The notes under the pieces: generated by a model | The model's database searches: none | What the model was told of the DNA's origin: nothing | What the model saw: only the letters and a program-made list of their open reading frames with translations | Position numbers and translations under genes: made by a program | Shown: positions 18,324 to 27,102 of the stretch, in pieces | Layout: every line of letters begins with the position of its first letter | How positions within the stretch are numbered: the stretch's first letter is position 1 | From: Pseudoalteromonas lipolytica | Lineage (GTDB): Bacteria; Pseudomonadota; Gammaproteobacteria; Enterobacterales; Alteromonadaceae | Assembly: GCF_001306915.1 (NCBI RefSeq) | Contig: NZ_LJTC01000003.1 | Location: 1-64,000 of the forward strand | DNA length: 64,000 nucleotides | Direction: 5' to 3'

Positions 18324-21300
18324 TTAATTAGCGTGACGCTGCTTTGGTACTTTGATCTTAAACAGCATGGTATAAAGCACAGGCACAACAATCAGTGTCA
18401 GTACTGTCGCAAAACCAAGGCCAAACATAATGGTTACCGCCATTGACTGGAAGAACACGTCAAAGAGCAGTGGGATCATGCCTAAAATGGTTGTAATTGC
18501 AGCCATCGCTACAGGGCGAACACGGCTTACACCAGAGTCGAATACTGCTTTGTAAGGGTCTTTACCACTATCAAGTTCAAGGTTAATTTGATCAACTAAT
18601 ACAATGCCGTTTTTAATGAGCATACCGCTTAAGCTCAGTAAGCCAAGCAATGCCATGAAGCTAAATGCTGCATTCATTAGTAATAAACCAGCTGATACAC
18701 CCACAATGGCAAGTGGCACTGTTGCCCAAATCACTAGAGGCTTTTTAACTGAATTGAACAGCAATACAGTTATAGCGAACATGGCTAAGTAACCAAGAGG
18801 TAATGAGCCAAAAATCGCTTTTTGCGCATCTGTTGATGACTCATATTCGCCGCCCCATTGCAATTCATAGCCACGAGGTAGTTCAATAGCTTCTATGTCT
18901 TTGCGAACACGTGCAAACAGCTTCGCTGGAGTTTCATCGCCAATAACATCGTGGTCGGCCATTACAGTGATGGTACGCTTACGGTCACGTCGCATGATCA
19001 AGCTGTCTTCCCACTCAACAACAAAATCATCAACCACTTGTGTCACCGGTACAAAAACACCTAACACAGGGCTGTAAATTTGTAAGTCACGCAAGCTTTC
19101 AACGTTTAAACGCTCTTCAGCAGGTGAGCGAGCAATAATTGGCAGCATTTGCGTGCCATCTTTATAAACGCCCACTTGTTTACCCGATAAGCTAGTTAAC
19201 AGCAGTTGATCAAGGTCAGATTTGGCAATTCCTAAACGACGGGCTTTTTGCTCGTTAAATTGCGGACGAATTAACTTTGAGCGAGCACGCCAATCGTCAC
19301 GAATATTAAATGCCCCCGCATCTTGATGCAGAATGTCTTTCGCCTCTTTTGCTAATTGGCGAAGTACCACAGGATCAGCACCAGAAAAACGCGCTTCAAT
19401 TTTTGCATCTGTTGATGGGCCAATTTCCATACGTTTTACTTTGAGCTGAGCATCAAGTACATGCTCGTGTTGGTAATCGCGTACTTTTTTGATCATAGTT
19501 GTAACAGCTTCGCGGTCTTTTACTCGAATAATCAATTGTCCATAGGCTGGGTATGATTTTTCAGGTGCGTAAGTCAGCATGAAACGTGGTGCACCTTGAC
19601 CAACCGTTGTGGTTATTTCTTCAACCAGTGGGTCGACTTGTAAGAATTTTTCGAGCTTTGCAACACCATCCATAGTGGTATGAATATCAGCGCCTTGTGT
19701 ATGCCAATAATCAACATAAAACATAGGAGTATTCGATGCTGGGAAGAACGACTGCTTGATAAATTTAAAGCCATAAACTGAGCTAACAAGCATGATCACC
19801 ATCAGCAGTAGCGTGGTTTTACGGTACCGCATTGCTGTATGTAACACGCCTTTATAAACATTAAAAATAACACCTTGATAAGGGTCTTCATCGTGATGCG
19901 GCTGTTTTTCAGTGGCTTGTTTAAACATTAAATCAGCGAAAAAAGGCGTTAAGGTAATGGCGGTGATCCAGCTTAGTAACAAGGAAATAAACAACACCCA
20001 GAACAAGCTGCCAGCAAACTCACCACTGGCATCTGAACTCAAGCCAATCGGCGCAAAGGCAGTAATTGCAATAACCGTAGCCCCCAGTAATGGCCACTTG
20101 GTTTGATTAACGATGTTAGTCGCCGCTTGCAGTTTTGTTTGACCGCGTTTTAGGTTTATTAATATGCCTTCGGTTACTACAATGGCATTATCTACCAGCA
20201 TCCCTAAAGCTATAATCAAGGCGCCAAGCGAAATCCGCTGTAAATCAATGGCAAACAACTTCATGAAAATGAAGGTACCTAATACGGTCAGTAGCAGTAT
20301 TACACCAATCAGTACGCCACTTTTAAAGCCCATAAATATTAAAAGTACAATAATAACGATGGCAACAGCTTCAAGTAGGCTGATAATAAAGCCACTAACT
20401 GACTTCTCAACCTCTTCTGGTTGGTTATAAACGCTGTTAATTTCCATACCATGTGGTCGTTGATACTCTAGTGACGCTAAATGGGCATCAATATTTGCAC
20501 CTACATCAACAACGTTAACGCCAGTGCTAAACGACACACCTACAAGTAGTGCTTGCTGCTGGTTATAGCGAATAATATTGTTAGGGACTTCTGCGTACTC
20601 ACGAAAAACGGTGGCAACGTCACCTAAGTAAATAAGCTCATTTTCACCAGGCTTAGAAATCAGTAGGTTTTCGAGCTCTTTTACGTCTTTAAATTCACCG
20701 GTTGGGTGTAAGCGAATTGATTCATCGCCAACACGCACTTTACCAGCGTTCGACACGCTATTTTGAGTTTGTAAAAGTTGATAAATACGATTAGGCGAAA
20801 TACCTAACTGGGCAAGCTTGCGGGTTGAAATCTCAACCATAACTTGTGCTTGTTGCTCACCACCCACTGTTACTTTACTAACGCCATCAACCAAAACAAG
20901 TTCACGTTTTAAATAATCAACGTAATCTTTAAGCTCATCGTAAGAATAACCATCGCCAGTGACTGCATACATCACCCCGTATACATCACCAAAGTCATCC
21001 ATAATCTTGCTTGGATAAACACCTGAGGGCATCGACGATGCCTGATCATTGATTTTACGACGCAGTTCGTCCCATATTTGGCGTAAGTCTTGTTTACGAT
21101 AATTGCTTTTCATCTCGACGGTAATTTGCGATTTACCCGGTGATGAAATACTGGTTACGTAATCAACATACGGTAGCTGCTGAATTGCATTTTCAATAGG
21201 GAAGGTGACTTCTTCTTCAACCTGCTGCGGTGACGCGCCCGGATAAAGGGTGATCACCATGGCTTTTTTTAGGGTGAATTCAGGGTCTTCAAGTTGTCCT

Positions 21301-21395
21301 AAGCCAAAGTAAGCGACGGTTCCACCAATCAGTAGAAACAGCGCGAACATCCAGCTAATGACTTTTCTTTCAATAGCGAGTGCAGCAAAGCTCAT
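18324..21395 (-). CDS. RND efflux transporter, inner-membrane subunit
   Basis: HAE1/AcrB-like resistance-nodulation-division pump, 1023 residues, with the standard 12 membrane helices and two large periplasmic loops. The first helix region ends in LGQLEDPEFTLKKAMV. The proton-relay helix carries ALGMLVDNAIVVTEG near residue 390. I use the ATG at 21395 (MSFAALAIE) because it overlaps the stop of the adaptor gene (TAATG), rather than an in-frame start 8 codons earlier. It works with the adaptor encoded just upstream and an outer-membrane TolC encoded elsewhere. Substrate unknown. The divergent LysR gene probably controls it. Confidence 0.92.
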   Translation of the reverse strand: MSFAALAIERKVISWMFALFLLIGGTVAYFGLGQLEDPEFTLKKAMVITLYPGASPQQVEEEVTFPIENAIQQLPYVDYVTSISSPGKSQITVEMKSNYRKQDLRQIWDELRRKINDQASSMPSGVYPSKIMDDFGDVYGVMYAVTGDGYSYDELKDYVDYLKRELVLVDGVSKVTVGGEQQAQVMVEISTRKLAQLGISPNRIYQLLQTQNSVSNAGKVRVGDESIRLHPTGEFKDVKELENLLISKPGENELIYLGDVATVFREYAEVPNNIIRYNQQQALLVGVSFSTGVNVVDVGANIDAHLASLEYQRPHGMEINSVYNQPEEVEKSVSGFIISLLEAVAIVIIVLLIFMGFKSGVLIGVILLLTVLGTFIFMKLFAIDLQRISLGALIIALGMLVDNAIVVTEGILINLKRGQTKLQAATNIVNQTKWPLLGATVIAITAFAPIGLSSDASGEFAGSLFWVLFISLLLSWITAITLTPFFADLMFKQATEKQPHHDEDPYQGVIFNVYKGVLHTAMRYRKTTLLLMVIMLVSSVYGFKFIKQSFFPASNTPMFYVDYWHTQGADIHTTMDGVAKLEKFLQVDPLVEEITTTVGQGAPRFMLTYAPEKSYPAYGQLIIRVKDREAVTTMIKKVRDYQHEHVLDAQLKVKRMEIGPSTDAKIEARFSGADPVVLRQLAKEAKDILHQDAGAFNIRDDWRARSKLIRPQFNEQKARRLGIAKSDLDQLLLTSLSGKQVGVYKDGTQMLPIIARSPAEERLNVESLRDLQIYSPVLGVFVPVTQVVDDFVVEWEDSLIMRRDRKRTITVMADHDVIGDETPAKLFARVRKDIEAIELPRGYELQWGGEYESSTDAQKAIFGSLPLGYLAMFAITVLLFNSVKKPLVIWATVPLAIVGVSAGLLLMNAAFSFMALLGLLSLSGMLIKNGIVLVDQINLELDSGKDPYKAVFDSGVSRVRPVAMAAITTILGMIPLLFDVFFQSMAVTIMFGLGFATVLTLIVVPVLYTMLFKIKVPKQRHAN

Positions 21396-22480
21396 TATAA
21401 GCCTCGCTCTTTTTGCCATGGACGCACTTTCATGCCTTCTTCTAAAAAGTGCACACCAGCAGCCACAACGATTTGCCCTTCTTTAATACCTGAGAGTACT
21501 TCAATGCCATCACGATGTAATTGGCCAACTTCAACAGCTTGCTTGTGCACTAAACCGGTATTTTGGTCATAAATCCACACAAAGCTGTTGTCGTTTTCAG
21601 ACTCAGTAGGCTCTGAGAATACCGCCTCAACAGGCAGCAATGTATAAGGAGATTGTGAACTGGTGATTTTGCTTAAGTCTATATCAACGCGGCCAGTCAT
21701 ACCGGCAAGTAGATTAAAATCTTCTGGCACAGGTAATGAAAACACAACTTTATACGTTAAAGTAATTGGGTCGGCTTGGGTATCAAACTCTTTAATGGTT
21801 AATTGATATGACTTGTTTGGATAACCATCAAATACAACATCAGGTTGATAGTGAACGTCTTTATCGATGCGTGCAATGAGTTTTTCGGGTACTTGAATAA
21901 CCACGTCCATTAGGTCGCGGGTTTCAAGGCGTAGGATGTTTTGTTTTGCTTGAATGTTTTCAAAGTTTTTCACAAATACCTTTGCCACAGTACCCGCGAA
22001 CGGCGCGCGTAATTCGCTATTATCTAGGTTGGTTTTGGCAATTTTAAGCGCTGACTCAGCAACTTGTTTATTAGCAAGGGCTTGGTCTAACTCAGATTGG
22101 CTGGCAATTGAGCGGTTAAATAGCTTTTGCACACGCTCAAGTTGAGACGCTGCAAGTTCATAACGTGCTTTGCGCTCATCATATTGCAGTTGAAAATCTT
22201 CAGGATCGAGTTTGGCTAAAAGCTGGTCTTTCTCAACGTGTTGGCCCGCAAGAGCAGGGAACTCAAGTAACTCACCATTTACTCGAAAGGCAAGGTAAGA
22301 TCCTTGGTTAGCAACCACTTCAGCAGGAAAGCTGCGAATGCTCTGCTCCGAATTATTACCAATATTAAACAGTTTTACAGGGCGAACTACCGACTCTGCT
22401 TCACCTTGTTGTGCTTGCTCTGAACATGCCGCAAGTAACAGAAACATACTGCTCATTAACACGGCGGGTGCCAATCTCAT
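21395..22480 (-). CDS. RND efflux periplasmic adaptor (membrane fusion lipoprotein)
   Basis: HlyD/AcrA-like adaptor, 361 residues. It is a lipoprotein: signal peptide MRLAPAVLMSSMFLLLAAC with lipobox LLAAC and acylated Cys19. Then come the barrel-sandwich (lipoyl) halves, GELLEFPALAGQHVEKDQLLAKLD and ELRAPFAGTVAKVFVK, around an alpha-helical hairpin of about residues 95-150, and beta-barrel domains. The start at 22480 is set by GGAG seven bases upstream; earlier in-frame codons lack one. One-base overlap with the RND gene. Confidence 0.92.
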   Translation of the reverse strand: MRLAPAVLMSSMFLLLAACSEQAQQGEAESVVRPVKLFNIGNNSEQSIRSFPAEVVANQGSYLAFRVNGELLEFPALAGQHVEKDQLLAKLDPEDFQLQYDERKARYELAASQLERVQKLFNRSIASQSELDQALANKQVAESALKIAKTNLDNSELRAPFAGTVAKVFVKNFENIQAKQNILRLETRDLMDVVIQVPEKLIARIDKDVHYQPDVVFDGYPNKSYQLTIKEFDTQADPITLTYKVVFSLPVPEDFNLLAGMTGRVDIDLSKITSSQSPYTLLPVEAVFSEPTESENDNSFVWIYDQNTGLVHKQAVEVGQLHRDGIEVLSGIKEGQIVVAAGVHFLEEGMKVRPWQKERGL

Positions 22481-22509
22481 TGTCTTCTCCATAGATAAGA
22501 AAGCATAAA

Positions 22510-22532
22510 TTTGCTGCAGGATACGCTGCAAA
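22510..22532. promoter_or_regulatory. dyad in the LysR/RND intergenic region
   Basis: TGCAG (22515-22519) and CTGCA (22526-22530) form an inverted repeat, extended by TTTGC on the left and GCAAA on the right. It sits in the 117-bp gap between the divergent adaptor and LysR genes, where a LysR-type regulator usually binds. Assignment as the operator is inference. Confidence 0.4.
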
Positions 22533-22597
22533 GATATAAAATAAAAATTATTAAATTTTAGAAACAGCATAAGTTTTATTTATATAGTTTGCCATTA

Positions 22598-23509
22598 ATG
22601 AATTTAAATCAATTAATCATTCTAGATGCTATTGTGCAAAGCTCTAGTTTGAGCCAAGCCGCACTTAAATTGCATAAGACTCAACCTGCGCTCACGCTAG
22701 CGATTAAGAAGCTGGAGTCAGAGCTAGGTTTTGAGCTGCTAGACCGTAGTCAATATCGATTACACTTAACTGAAAAAGGCCGAATTTTTTATCGAGAAGC
22801 CCGACAATTGCTTAATGCAAACAGTGAGTTAAGCTCACTCGCTAAAGAGCTTGCATTAGGTAATGAGGCCAATTACAAAATATGCTACGAGCAACTTTGT
22901 CATCAAAACAGCTATAACCAAGTGATCAGTCGTACATTTAAACGTTTTGCCAGTACAGAGTTTAGTATTTCTTCAGGTAAACGTTTTGTATCTCTTGAGC
23001 AAGTTAATAGCCATGAGGCTGATTTAGGAATTGGCCCTTGGTTTGATTTGTTTCATGCAACAGGGGATCTCGAAAGTTTGCCAATTGGTAAATTTGATAT
23101 AGGTATTGTCAGCGCGCCTGATGTGGTGCCAAGTTCAATCAGCTTTTCAGAAATTCAAAATTACCCGTGTTTAGCCATGTTTGAAAGCGACTTGAGCTTT
23201 GATAGCGATAGGCTTTCTTATACCTTAGGCTCTGCATTAATGAAAATTGACGATATAACCAGTGTTAAGTCATTTTTACTTTCTGGTGCGGGCTGGGCAA
23301 TGATCAGTTTGCAGCATTGCCAAGCCGAAATCGACGCTGGTTTATTGCAGCAAATTAAAATTGTCGATCGTGAACACCAGTTTGGCGCAGAAATTCGTGT
23401 ATTTAGACAGCACTCGGTTCATCATGGCCCTGTTGCAAGAGCTATTTGGCAAGATTTTAGCGAGGTCAGTAAACACTATTTGGAGTCGAGTCGTGCAGCA
23501 GGCAACTAA
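22598..23509 (+). CDS. LysR-family transcriptional regulator
   Basis: A 303-residue regulator with an N-terminal winged helix-turn-helix (about 1-60: SLSQAALKLHKTQPALTLAIKKLESELGF read in two parts, then LTEKGRIFYREARQLL). The remainder is a LysR effector-binding domain of the periplasmic-binding type. It is divergent from the RND efflux operon by 117 bp, the usual arrangement for a local regulator (inference). The ATG at 22598 is used instead of a TTG three codons earlier. The gene overlaps the next one by 17 bases. Confidence 0.88.
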   Translation: MNLNQLIILDAIVQSSSLSQAALKLHKTQPALTLAIKKLESELGFELLDRSQYRLHLTEKGRIFYREARQLLNANSELSSLAKELALGNEANYKICYEQLCHQNSYNQVISRTFKRFASTEFSISSGKRFVSLEQVNSHEADLGIGPWFDLFHATGDLESLPIGKFDIGIVSAPDVVPSSISFSEIQNYPCLAMFESDLSFDSDRLSYTLGSALMKIDDITSVKSFLLSGAGWAMISLQHCQAEIDAGLLQQIKIVDREHQFGAEIRVFRQHSVHHGPVARAIWQDFSEVSKHYLESSRAAGN

Positions 23510-23801
23510 AGAAGATTTAATTTACACCATTATTTGTGCCATTCCTGAGGGAAAAGTTGCCAGTTATGGGCAAGTAGCAAAGCTTGCAGGATACCCTAAT
23601 AACTCAAGGTTAGTGGGCAGGTTATTAAAAGTAATGCCCGAAGGCTCAAACATTCCTTGGCATCGGGTAGTTAATAGCCAGGGTAAAATATCGTTTCCCG
23701 AAGGCAGCAATAAACACCTCGAGCAACGACAAAAACTACTCAGTGAAGGTATTACCTTTAATAAAGCTAAAATTAATATGCGCCTGCACCAGTGGGACTA
23801 A
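23493..23801 (+). CDS. alkyltransferase-like protein (ATL)
   Basis: A 102-residue homologue of the DNA-binding domain of O6-alkylguanine-DNA alkyltransferase. The active-site motif PCHRV reads PWHRVV here, so the acceptor cysteine is replaced by W56; this defines the ATL family (as E. coli YbaZ). The Asn-Ser-Arg (N37-S38-R39) finger is kept. ATLs bind O6-alkylguanine and flag it for nucleotide excision repair. The start is GTG at 23493, with TGGAG at 23481-23485; a longer in-frame extension to 23361 lies wholly within the LysR gene. It overlaps the LysR stop, so is coupled to it. Confidence 0.85.
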   Translation: MQQATKEDLIYTIICAIPEGKVASYGQVAKLAGYPNNSRLVGRLLKVMPEGSNIPWHRVVNSQGKISFPEGSNKHLEQRQKLLSEGITFNKAKINMRLHQWD

Positions 23802-24427
23802 TAAACATATAAACTAATTGATAGGTAATGACAAACACAGCCAACTAACACGAATACATGCCAAATAGCATGGCTGTAATGGCGGGTTTTAGCGCTGTAA
23901 AACACAGTGCCTAAACTGTAGGCAATCCCGCCAGCTAGCAGCCACCATAAAGCGCTTAAATCAAGGTTCAAATAAAGTGGGTAAACAAGTGCTAAGGCAA
24001 ACCAGCCCATCAATAAATAGGTAGCGAGAGAGACTTTTTTATTCGTGTTTTTGACCAGTAATTTATACGCAACCCCACTAAGCGCTAAAGACCAAATAAA
24101 TACCAAAGCGGCAATTGCCCAAGCCCCAGATAACGAAATAACTAAATAAGGCGTGTAGGTACCGGCAATAAGCAAGTAAATCGCACAGTGGTCACATTTT
24201 TTATAAATGGCTCGTATGCGCTCTCTGGTACTGGCGTGATATAAGGTCGAGGCTAAAAATAATACCAGTAGACTTGAGCCATACACGATGGCGCTCACCG
24301 TAGCTGACACAACTTTAGATTGTGAAATTAAGTCCCATAGTACATATACCGAAAACAGGACTCCCATGCCGTGAGTAAGCACATTAAGTTGTTCTTCTTG
24401 GTGTGAATAAGGGAGTTGTTCTGTCAT
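23798..24427 (-). CDS. trhA: hemolysin III / PAQR-type membrane protein
   Basis: A 209-residue protein with seven predicted membrane helices. Family motifs present: an N-terminal E-x2-N-x2-THG (EQLNVLTHGMG), STLYHAS with H in the third helix region, DHCAIYLLIAGTYTPY, and a C-terminal HAIWHVFVLVGCVCHY. The conserved His and Asp residues form the zinc site of the PAQR/HlyIII superfamily. E. coli TrhA affects membrane fluidity and energetics; the name hemolysin is historical. Convergent with the ATL gene, overlapping its stop by 4 bases. Confidence 0.9.
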   Translation of the reverse strand: MTEQLPYSHQEEQLNVLTHGMGVLFSVYVLWDLISQSKVVSATVSAIVYGSSLLVLFLASTLYHASTRERIRAIYKKCDHCAIYLLIAGTYTPYLVISLSGAWAIAALVFIWSLALSGVAYKLLVKNTNKKVSLATYLLMGWFALALVYPLYLNLDLSALWWLLAGGIAYSLGTVFYSAKTRHYSHAIWHVFVLVGCVCHYLSISLYVY

Positions 24428-24685
24428 ATCTATCTACTAAAAATGAGTGAATAAAACAGTTTCAGTGTACAAGTGTGCGCTGAAGTTGGCAATGCTTATT
24501 TTTTCACTAAATGTTGGTCAAAAAATTTAAATTCATTGGTTATATTAACCAGTCCTGAATGAGGTTGAAAATTAAAATTATATTTAAATCGTTAAAAATC
24601 AATTAATTAAAAAATATTTTCAGTGTGGCACAACCTTTGATTAAGTAATTACGACTAATTACTTAAAGAGACAAGGAATACCACT
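24428..24685. other. AT-rich regulatory gap with an 11-bp palindrome
   Basis: 258 bases between divergent trhA and the small secreted-protein gene. TTAAGTAATTA (24641-24651), CGAC, then TAATTACTTAA (24656-24666) make a perfect 11-bp inverted repeat with a 4-base spacer, 19 bases before the ATG. It could be an operator or a hairpin in the 5' leader. Confidence 0.6.
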
Positions 24686-24964
24686 ATGAATAACTCACTT
24701 AAATTAACTACTGCTGCGTTACTTGTATTAGGGTCAACTCAAGCAAGCGCTACTGACTTTGAATTAGATATCAGCAACACCATTACACAATCTGTTAAAA
24801 GCTATGTTCAACAAGCAAGCATTGAATTGAAAGAAAGCGTAATGAACAGCATTGAGTTTGATGCTCAAAAGTTACTAGATACTTACATGAGTGAAGATGC
24901 AATTGCTTCGAAAGAAGAAGAGTTAAAAATTGCTCAAGCTCCTAAAGCAACAAACAAGCAGTAA
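24686..24964 (+). CDS. small secreted amphipathic protein
   Basis: A 92-residue protein. Residues 1-22 are a signal peptide (LVLGSTQASA cleavage site). The mature 70 residues appear mostly helical with alternating charged and hydrophobic residues (ITQSVKSYVQQASIELKE), and end in a Lys/Gln-rich tail. No recognised family. AAGGA precedes the ATG, and the next tiny gene starts 12 bp past its stop. Placement directly before the sigma-E cluster is suggestive but no sigma-E-type promoter box is seen here. Confidence 0.6.
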   Translation: MNNSLKLTTAALLVLGSTQASATDFELDISNTITQSVKSYVQQASIELKESVMNSIEFDAQKLLDTYMSEDAIASKEEELKIAQAPKATNKQ

Positions 24965-24976
24965 GGAAACAAGACA

Positions 24977-25090
24977 ATGAGTAGTGAAATCAGCTTATTT
25001 TTACTTATGGTTGCACCGGTTTTGAGTTTACTCAGTGCGTATGCATCAATCGAATTATTTCGTAACGTTGCGCAATGGTTCAACTTCTAG
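24977..25090 (+). CDS. 37-residue hydrophobic peptide
   Basis: ATG at 24977 is preceded by AAGGA (24964-24968). It encodes MSSEISLFLLMVAPVL and continues with a hydrophobic stretch and an aromatic tail (AQWFNF), then TAG. One membrane helix spans about residues 6-24. It is 12 bp after the previous gene and in the same direction, so is probably its partner in a two-gene unit. The sequence supports it well for its size: good ribosome site, plausible topology. Confidence 0.55.
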   Translation: MSSEISLFLLMVAPVLSLLSAYASIELFRNVAQWFNF

Positions 25091-25124
25091 AGTACAAAGT
25101 AGATATTAAGATTTCATGAAATAT

Positions 25125-25152
25125 TGATCGGCGGATTAAAAACGCACGTAAT
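25125..25152 (+). promoter_or_regulatory. sigma-E (ECF11-type) promoter before the LON-domain gene
   Basis: TGATCG (25125-25130), 16 bases, then CGTAAT (25147-25152). It matches the boxes before rpoE and before the chalcone-isomerase-like gene. Predicted start of transcription about 25158, giving a leader of about 27 bases. Confidence 0.65.
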
Positions 25153-25184
25153 TAAAGGCATGTGGTTTTAGAATAGTAGACTTT

Positions 25185-25763
25185 ATGAAGCGTGCGATTT
25201 TTCCTTTACCGGTTTTTATTTTACCTGAAGGGTTCACCAAGCTAAGAATTTTTGAGCAGCGTTACTTAACGATGGTCAAAGAAGCGGTACAAGATAATAC
25301 AGGTTTTGTGCTGTGCACTTATCAACACGATACAGATCTTAACTTGCCCGAAATAGGTTGTTTAGTGCAAATAACCGACTTCAATCAAGATGATAGTGGC
25401 CAATTACTAATTGATGTTTATGCTGAACATGCCGTGTCTATGCATAACGCGTATCAGGATAAGCAGCAATTACGCCATGCTGACATCGAACTAATTACAT
25501 CTCCTTCATGGTATGTAAACACACCAATCAATGACGAAAACACTCTATTGAGCGACACGCTTCGTGCTGTGTTTGCAAATCAGCCTGATTTAGCTGACCT
25601 TTATAAAACCCCACAATTTGATAACCTTGCTTGGGTTGTTGCCCGCTGGCTCGAAATTTTGCCTATTTCATTAGTTAAAAAACAACAACTTGCCTTTAAA
25701 TCTAATTTTGAAAACTTGCTAAGTTTCCTCCATACTTTAATTAACAACGAATTTACTGATTAA
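25185..25763 (+). CDS. LON substrate-binding-domain protein
   Basis: A 192-residue protein equal to the N-terminal domain of Lon protease (PUA-like LON domain) without the ATPase or protease. It opens with IFPLPVFILPEGFTKLRIFEQRYL, the signature of this family, in which LP and RIFEPRY are conserved. Cytoplasmic; probably a client-recognition or binding module, function unknown. Three bases of its coding end are followed by the rpoE promoter at 25766. It has its own predicted sigma-E box at 25125-25152, so is likely a regulon member. Confidence 0.85.
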   Translation: MKRAIFPLPVFILPEGFTKLRIFEQRYLTMVKEAVQDNTGFVLCTYQHDTDLNLPEIGCLVQITDFNQDDSGQLLIDVYAEHAVSMHNAYQDKQQLRHADIELITSPSWYVNTPINDENTLLSDTLRAVFANQPDLADLYKTPQFDNLAWVVARWLEILPISLVKKQQLAFKSNFENLLSFLHTLINNEFTD

Positions 25764-25765
25764 TG

Positions 25766-25794
25766 TGATCTCACATCAACTTTTTGGCGTATAA
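25766..25794 (+). promoter_or_regulatory. autoregulatory sigma-E promoter of rpoE-chrR
   Basis: TGATCT (25766-25771), 16 bases, then CGTATAA (25788-25794). The -35 resembles the TGATCC box recognised by ECF11 sigma-E of Rhodobacter. Predicted start about 25800, 26 bases before the ATG at 25826. Autoregulation is the norm for ECF factors. Confidence 0.72.
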
Positions 25795-25825
25795 GTTTTT
25801 ACGACAATAATTGGATGACACAAAG

Positions 25826-26449
25826 ATGGTAAGTCAACAACTTCAAACCGGTTGTAAACCTAACACAGGTCAATATTCTGCCATGCCAGATACACCAAGC
25901 AAAGAGCTTGCTGATGCCTTATTTGCTGTAGCAACGCACCGTGATAAGCGTGCGTTTGCTGTGCTGTTCCAATATTTTTCGCCGAAAATAAAACGTTTTG
26001 GGATCAAACAATTTGGCTCTGAAGCGCAAGCGATGGAATTAGTTCAAGAAACCCTTACCTCTGTATGGCGTAAAGCGCATCTTTATCACAAAGAGAAAGG
26101 TGCTGCGACAACTTGGGTGTATACCGTGATGCGTAATGCTTCTTTCGATATGCTCAGAAAAATGAAAAGCAGCAAAGAAGAGTGCATTAGTGAAGATATC
26201 TGGCCATTGATTGATGAAGCCGAGCCAGGCCAGCATGAATTTAGTGACCATTTAGAAGATAAACAGATTAAACAATACCTTGATAAATTACCCCTTGCGC
26301 AACGTGAAGTTGTGCGCGGTGTATATTTCCAAGATATGTCGCAAGAACAGCTTGCTGAACATTTAAATATTCCCGTAGGCACAGTGAAGTCTCGTCTTCG
26401 CTTAGCCTTGCAGAAGTTACGCAATGAAATGGGAGATCACCATGATTAA
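25826..26449 (+). CDS. rpoE: ECF sigma factor of the ChrR-controlled (ECF11) type
   Basis: A 207-residue extracytoplasmic-function sigma factor with regions 2 and 4. Region 2 spans about residues 35-105 (HRDKRAFAVLFQYFSPKIKRF, then MELVQETLTSVWRKAHLY); region 4 about 150-205 (LPLAQREVVRGVYF, then the HTH LAEHLNIPVGTVKSRLRLALQKLR). It transcribes the photo-oxidative stress genes that follow. The ATG at 25826 agrees with the position of the predicted promoter; a TTG at 25811 is a possible longer start. Overlaps the next gene, its anti-sigma factor, by 8 bases. Confidence 0.9.
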   Translation: MVSQQLQTGCKPNTGQYSAMPDTPSKELADALFAVATHRDKRAFAVLFQYFSPKIKRFGIKQFGSEAQAMELVQETLTSVWRKAHLYHKEKGAATTWVYTVMRNASFDMLRKMKSSKEECISEDIWPLIDEAEPGQHEFSDHLEDKQIKQYLDKLPLAQREVVRGVYFQDMSQEQLAEHLNIPVGTVKSRLRLALQKLRNEMGDHHD

Positions 26450-27092
26450 GCACCATCCTAGCAACGAATTACTTGCCAAGTTCAGTGAAGGTAATTTACC
26501 TGCCACTTTGAGTGTTGCAGTCGCTATTCATGTTGAAATGTGTCCTGTGTGTCAAAAAGAGCTCGCTGCGCTTGAAGCGAAAAATGCAGACAATGTATTT
26601 ACTGAATCAGCTACCGACTTGGATGATATGTTCGATCAAACACTTTTTGATGCCATCACCGCTGATGAAACGATTGATGAAGTGTACGAGCAAGAGCAGG
26701 TATCGGTTAATGTTAAAGACAAAACCTACACCTTACCCAGAGCGCTCACGCGTATTGGCCACAGCAAGTTTATGCAAATTGGTAAGCTTGCCCGCTCTCG
26801 TATTGATTTAGAGGATGGTCCATTACGAGCAAGCTTGCTTCATATTGATGCGGGTGGTGAAATTCCAGATCACACACATACAGGTTTTGAGCTCACTTTA
26901 TTATTAGATGGGGAGTTTAGTGATGAAGACGGACACTATGTTCCAGGTGACTTTATGATGTTAGATGGCCGGCACAATCACACACCAAAAACGATTGAAG
27001 GGTGCTTGTGCTTTACAGTTGTAAGTAGTGCCCTACACTTCAATAAAGGTATTAGTAAATTACTGAACCCAATTGGTAATCTTATCTATTAG
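26442..27092 (+). CDS. chrR: anti-sigma factor, ChrR cupin family
   Basis: A 216-residue ChrR homologue. The N-terminal zinc-binding anti-sigma motif is H30-x3-C34-x2-C37. The C-terminal cupin domain (about 105-200) has metal ligands in PDHTHTGFE (H144, H146, E150) and in DGRHNHTP (H178 or H180), the residues required in Rhodobacter ChrR for release of sigma-E on singlet-oxygen exposure. GGGAG upstream and 8-base overlap with rpoE indicate coupled synthesis. The usual pair architecture is intact. Confidence 0.9.
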   Translation: MIKHHPSNELLAKFSEGNLPATLSVAVAIHVEMCPVCQKELAALEAKNADNVFTESATDLDDMFDQTLFDAITADETIDEVYEQEQVSVNVKDKTYTLPRALTRIGHSKFMQIGKLARSRIDLEDGPLRASLLHIDAGGEIPDHTHTGFELTLLLDGEFSDEDGHYVPGDFMMLDGRHNHTPKTIEGCLCFTVVSSALHFNKGISKLLNPIGNLIY

Positions 27093-27102
27093 TAGAGTTT
27101 AT

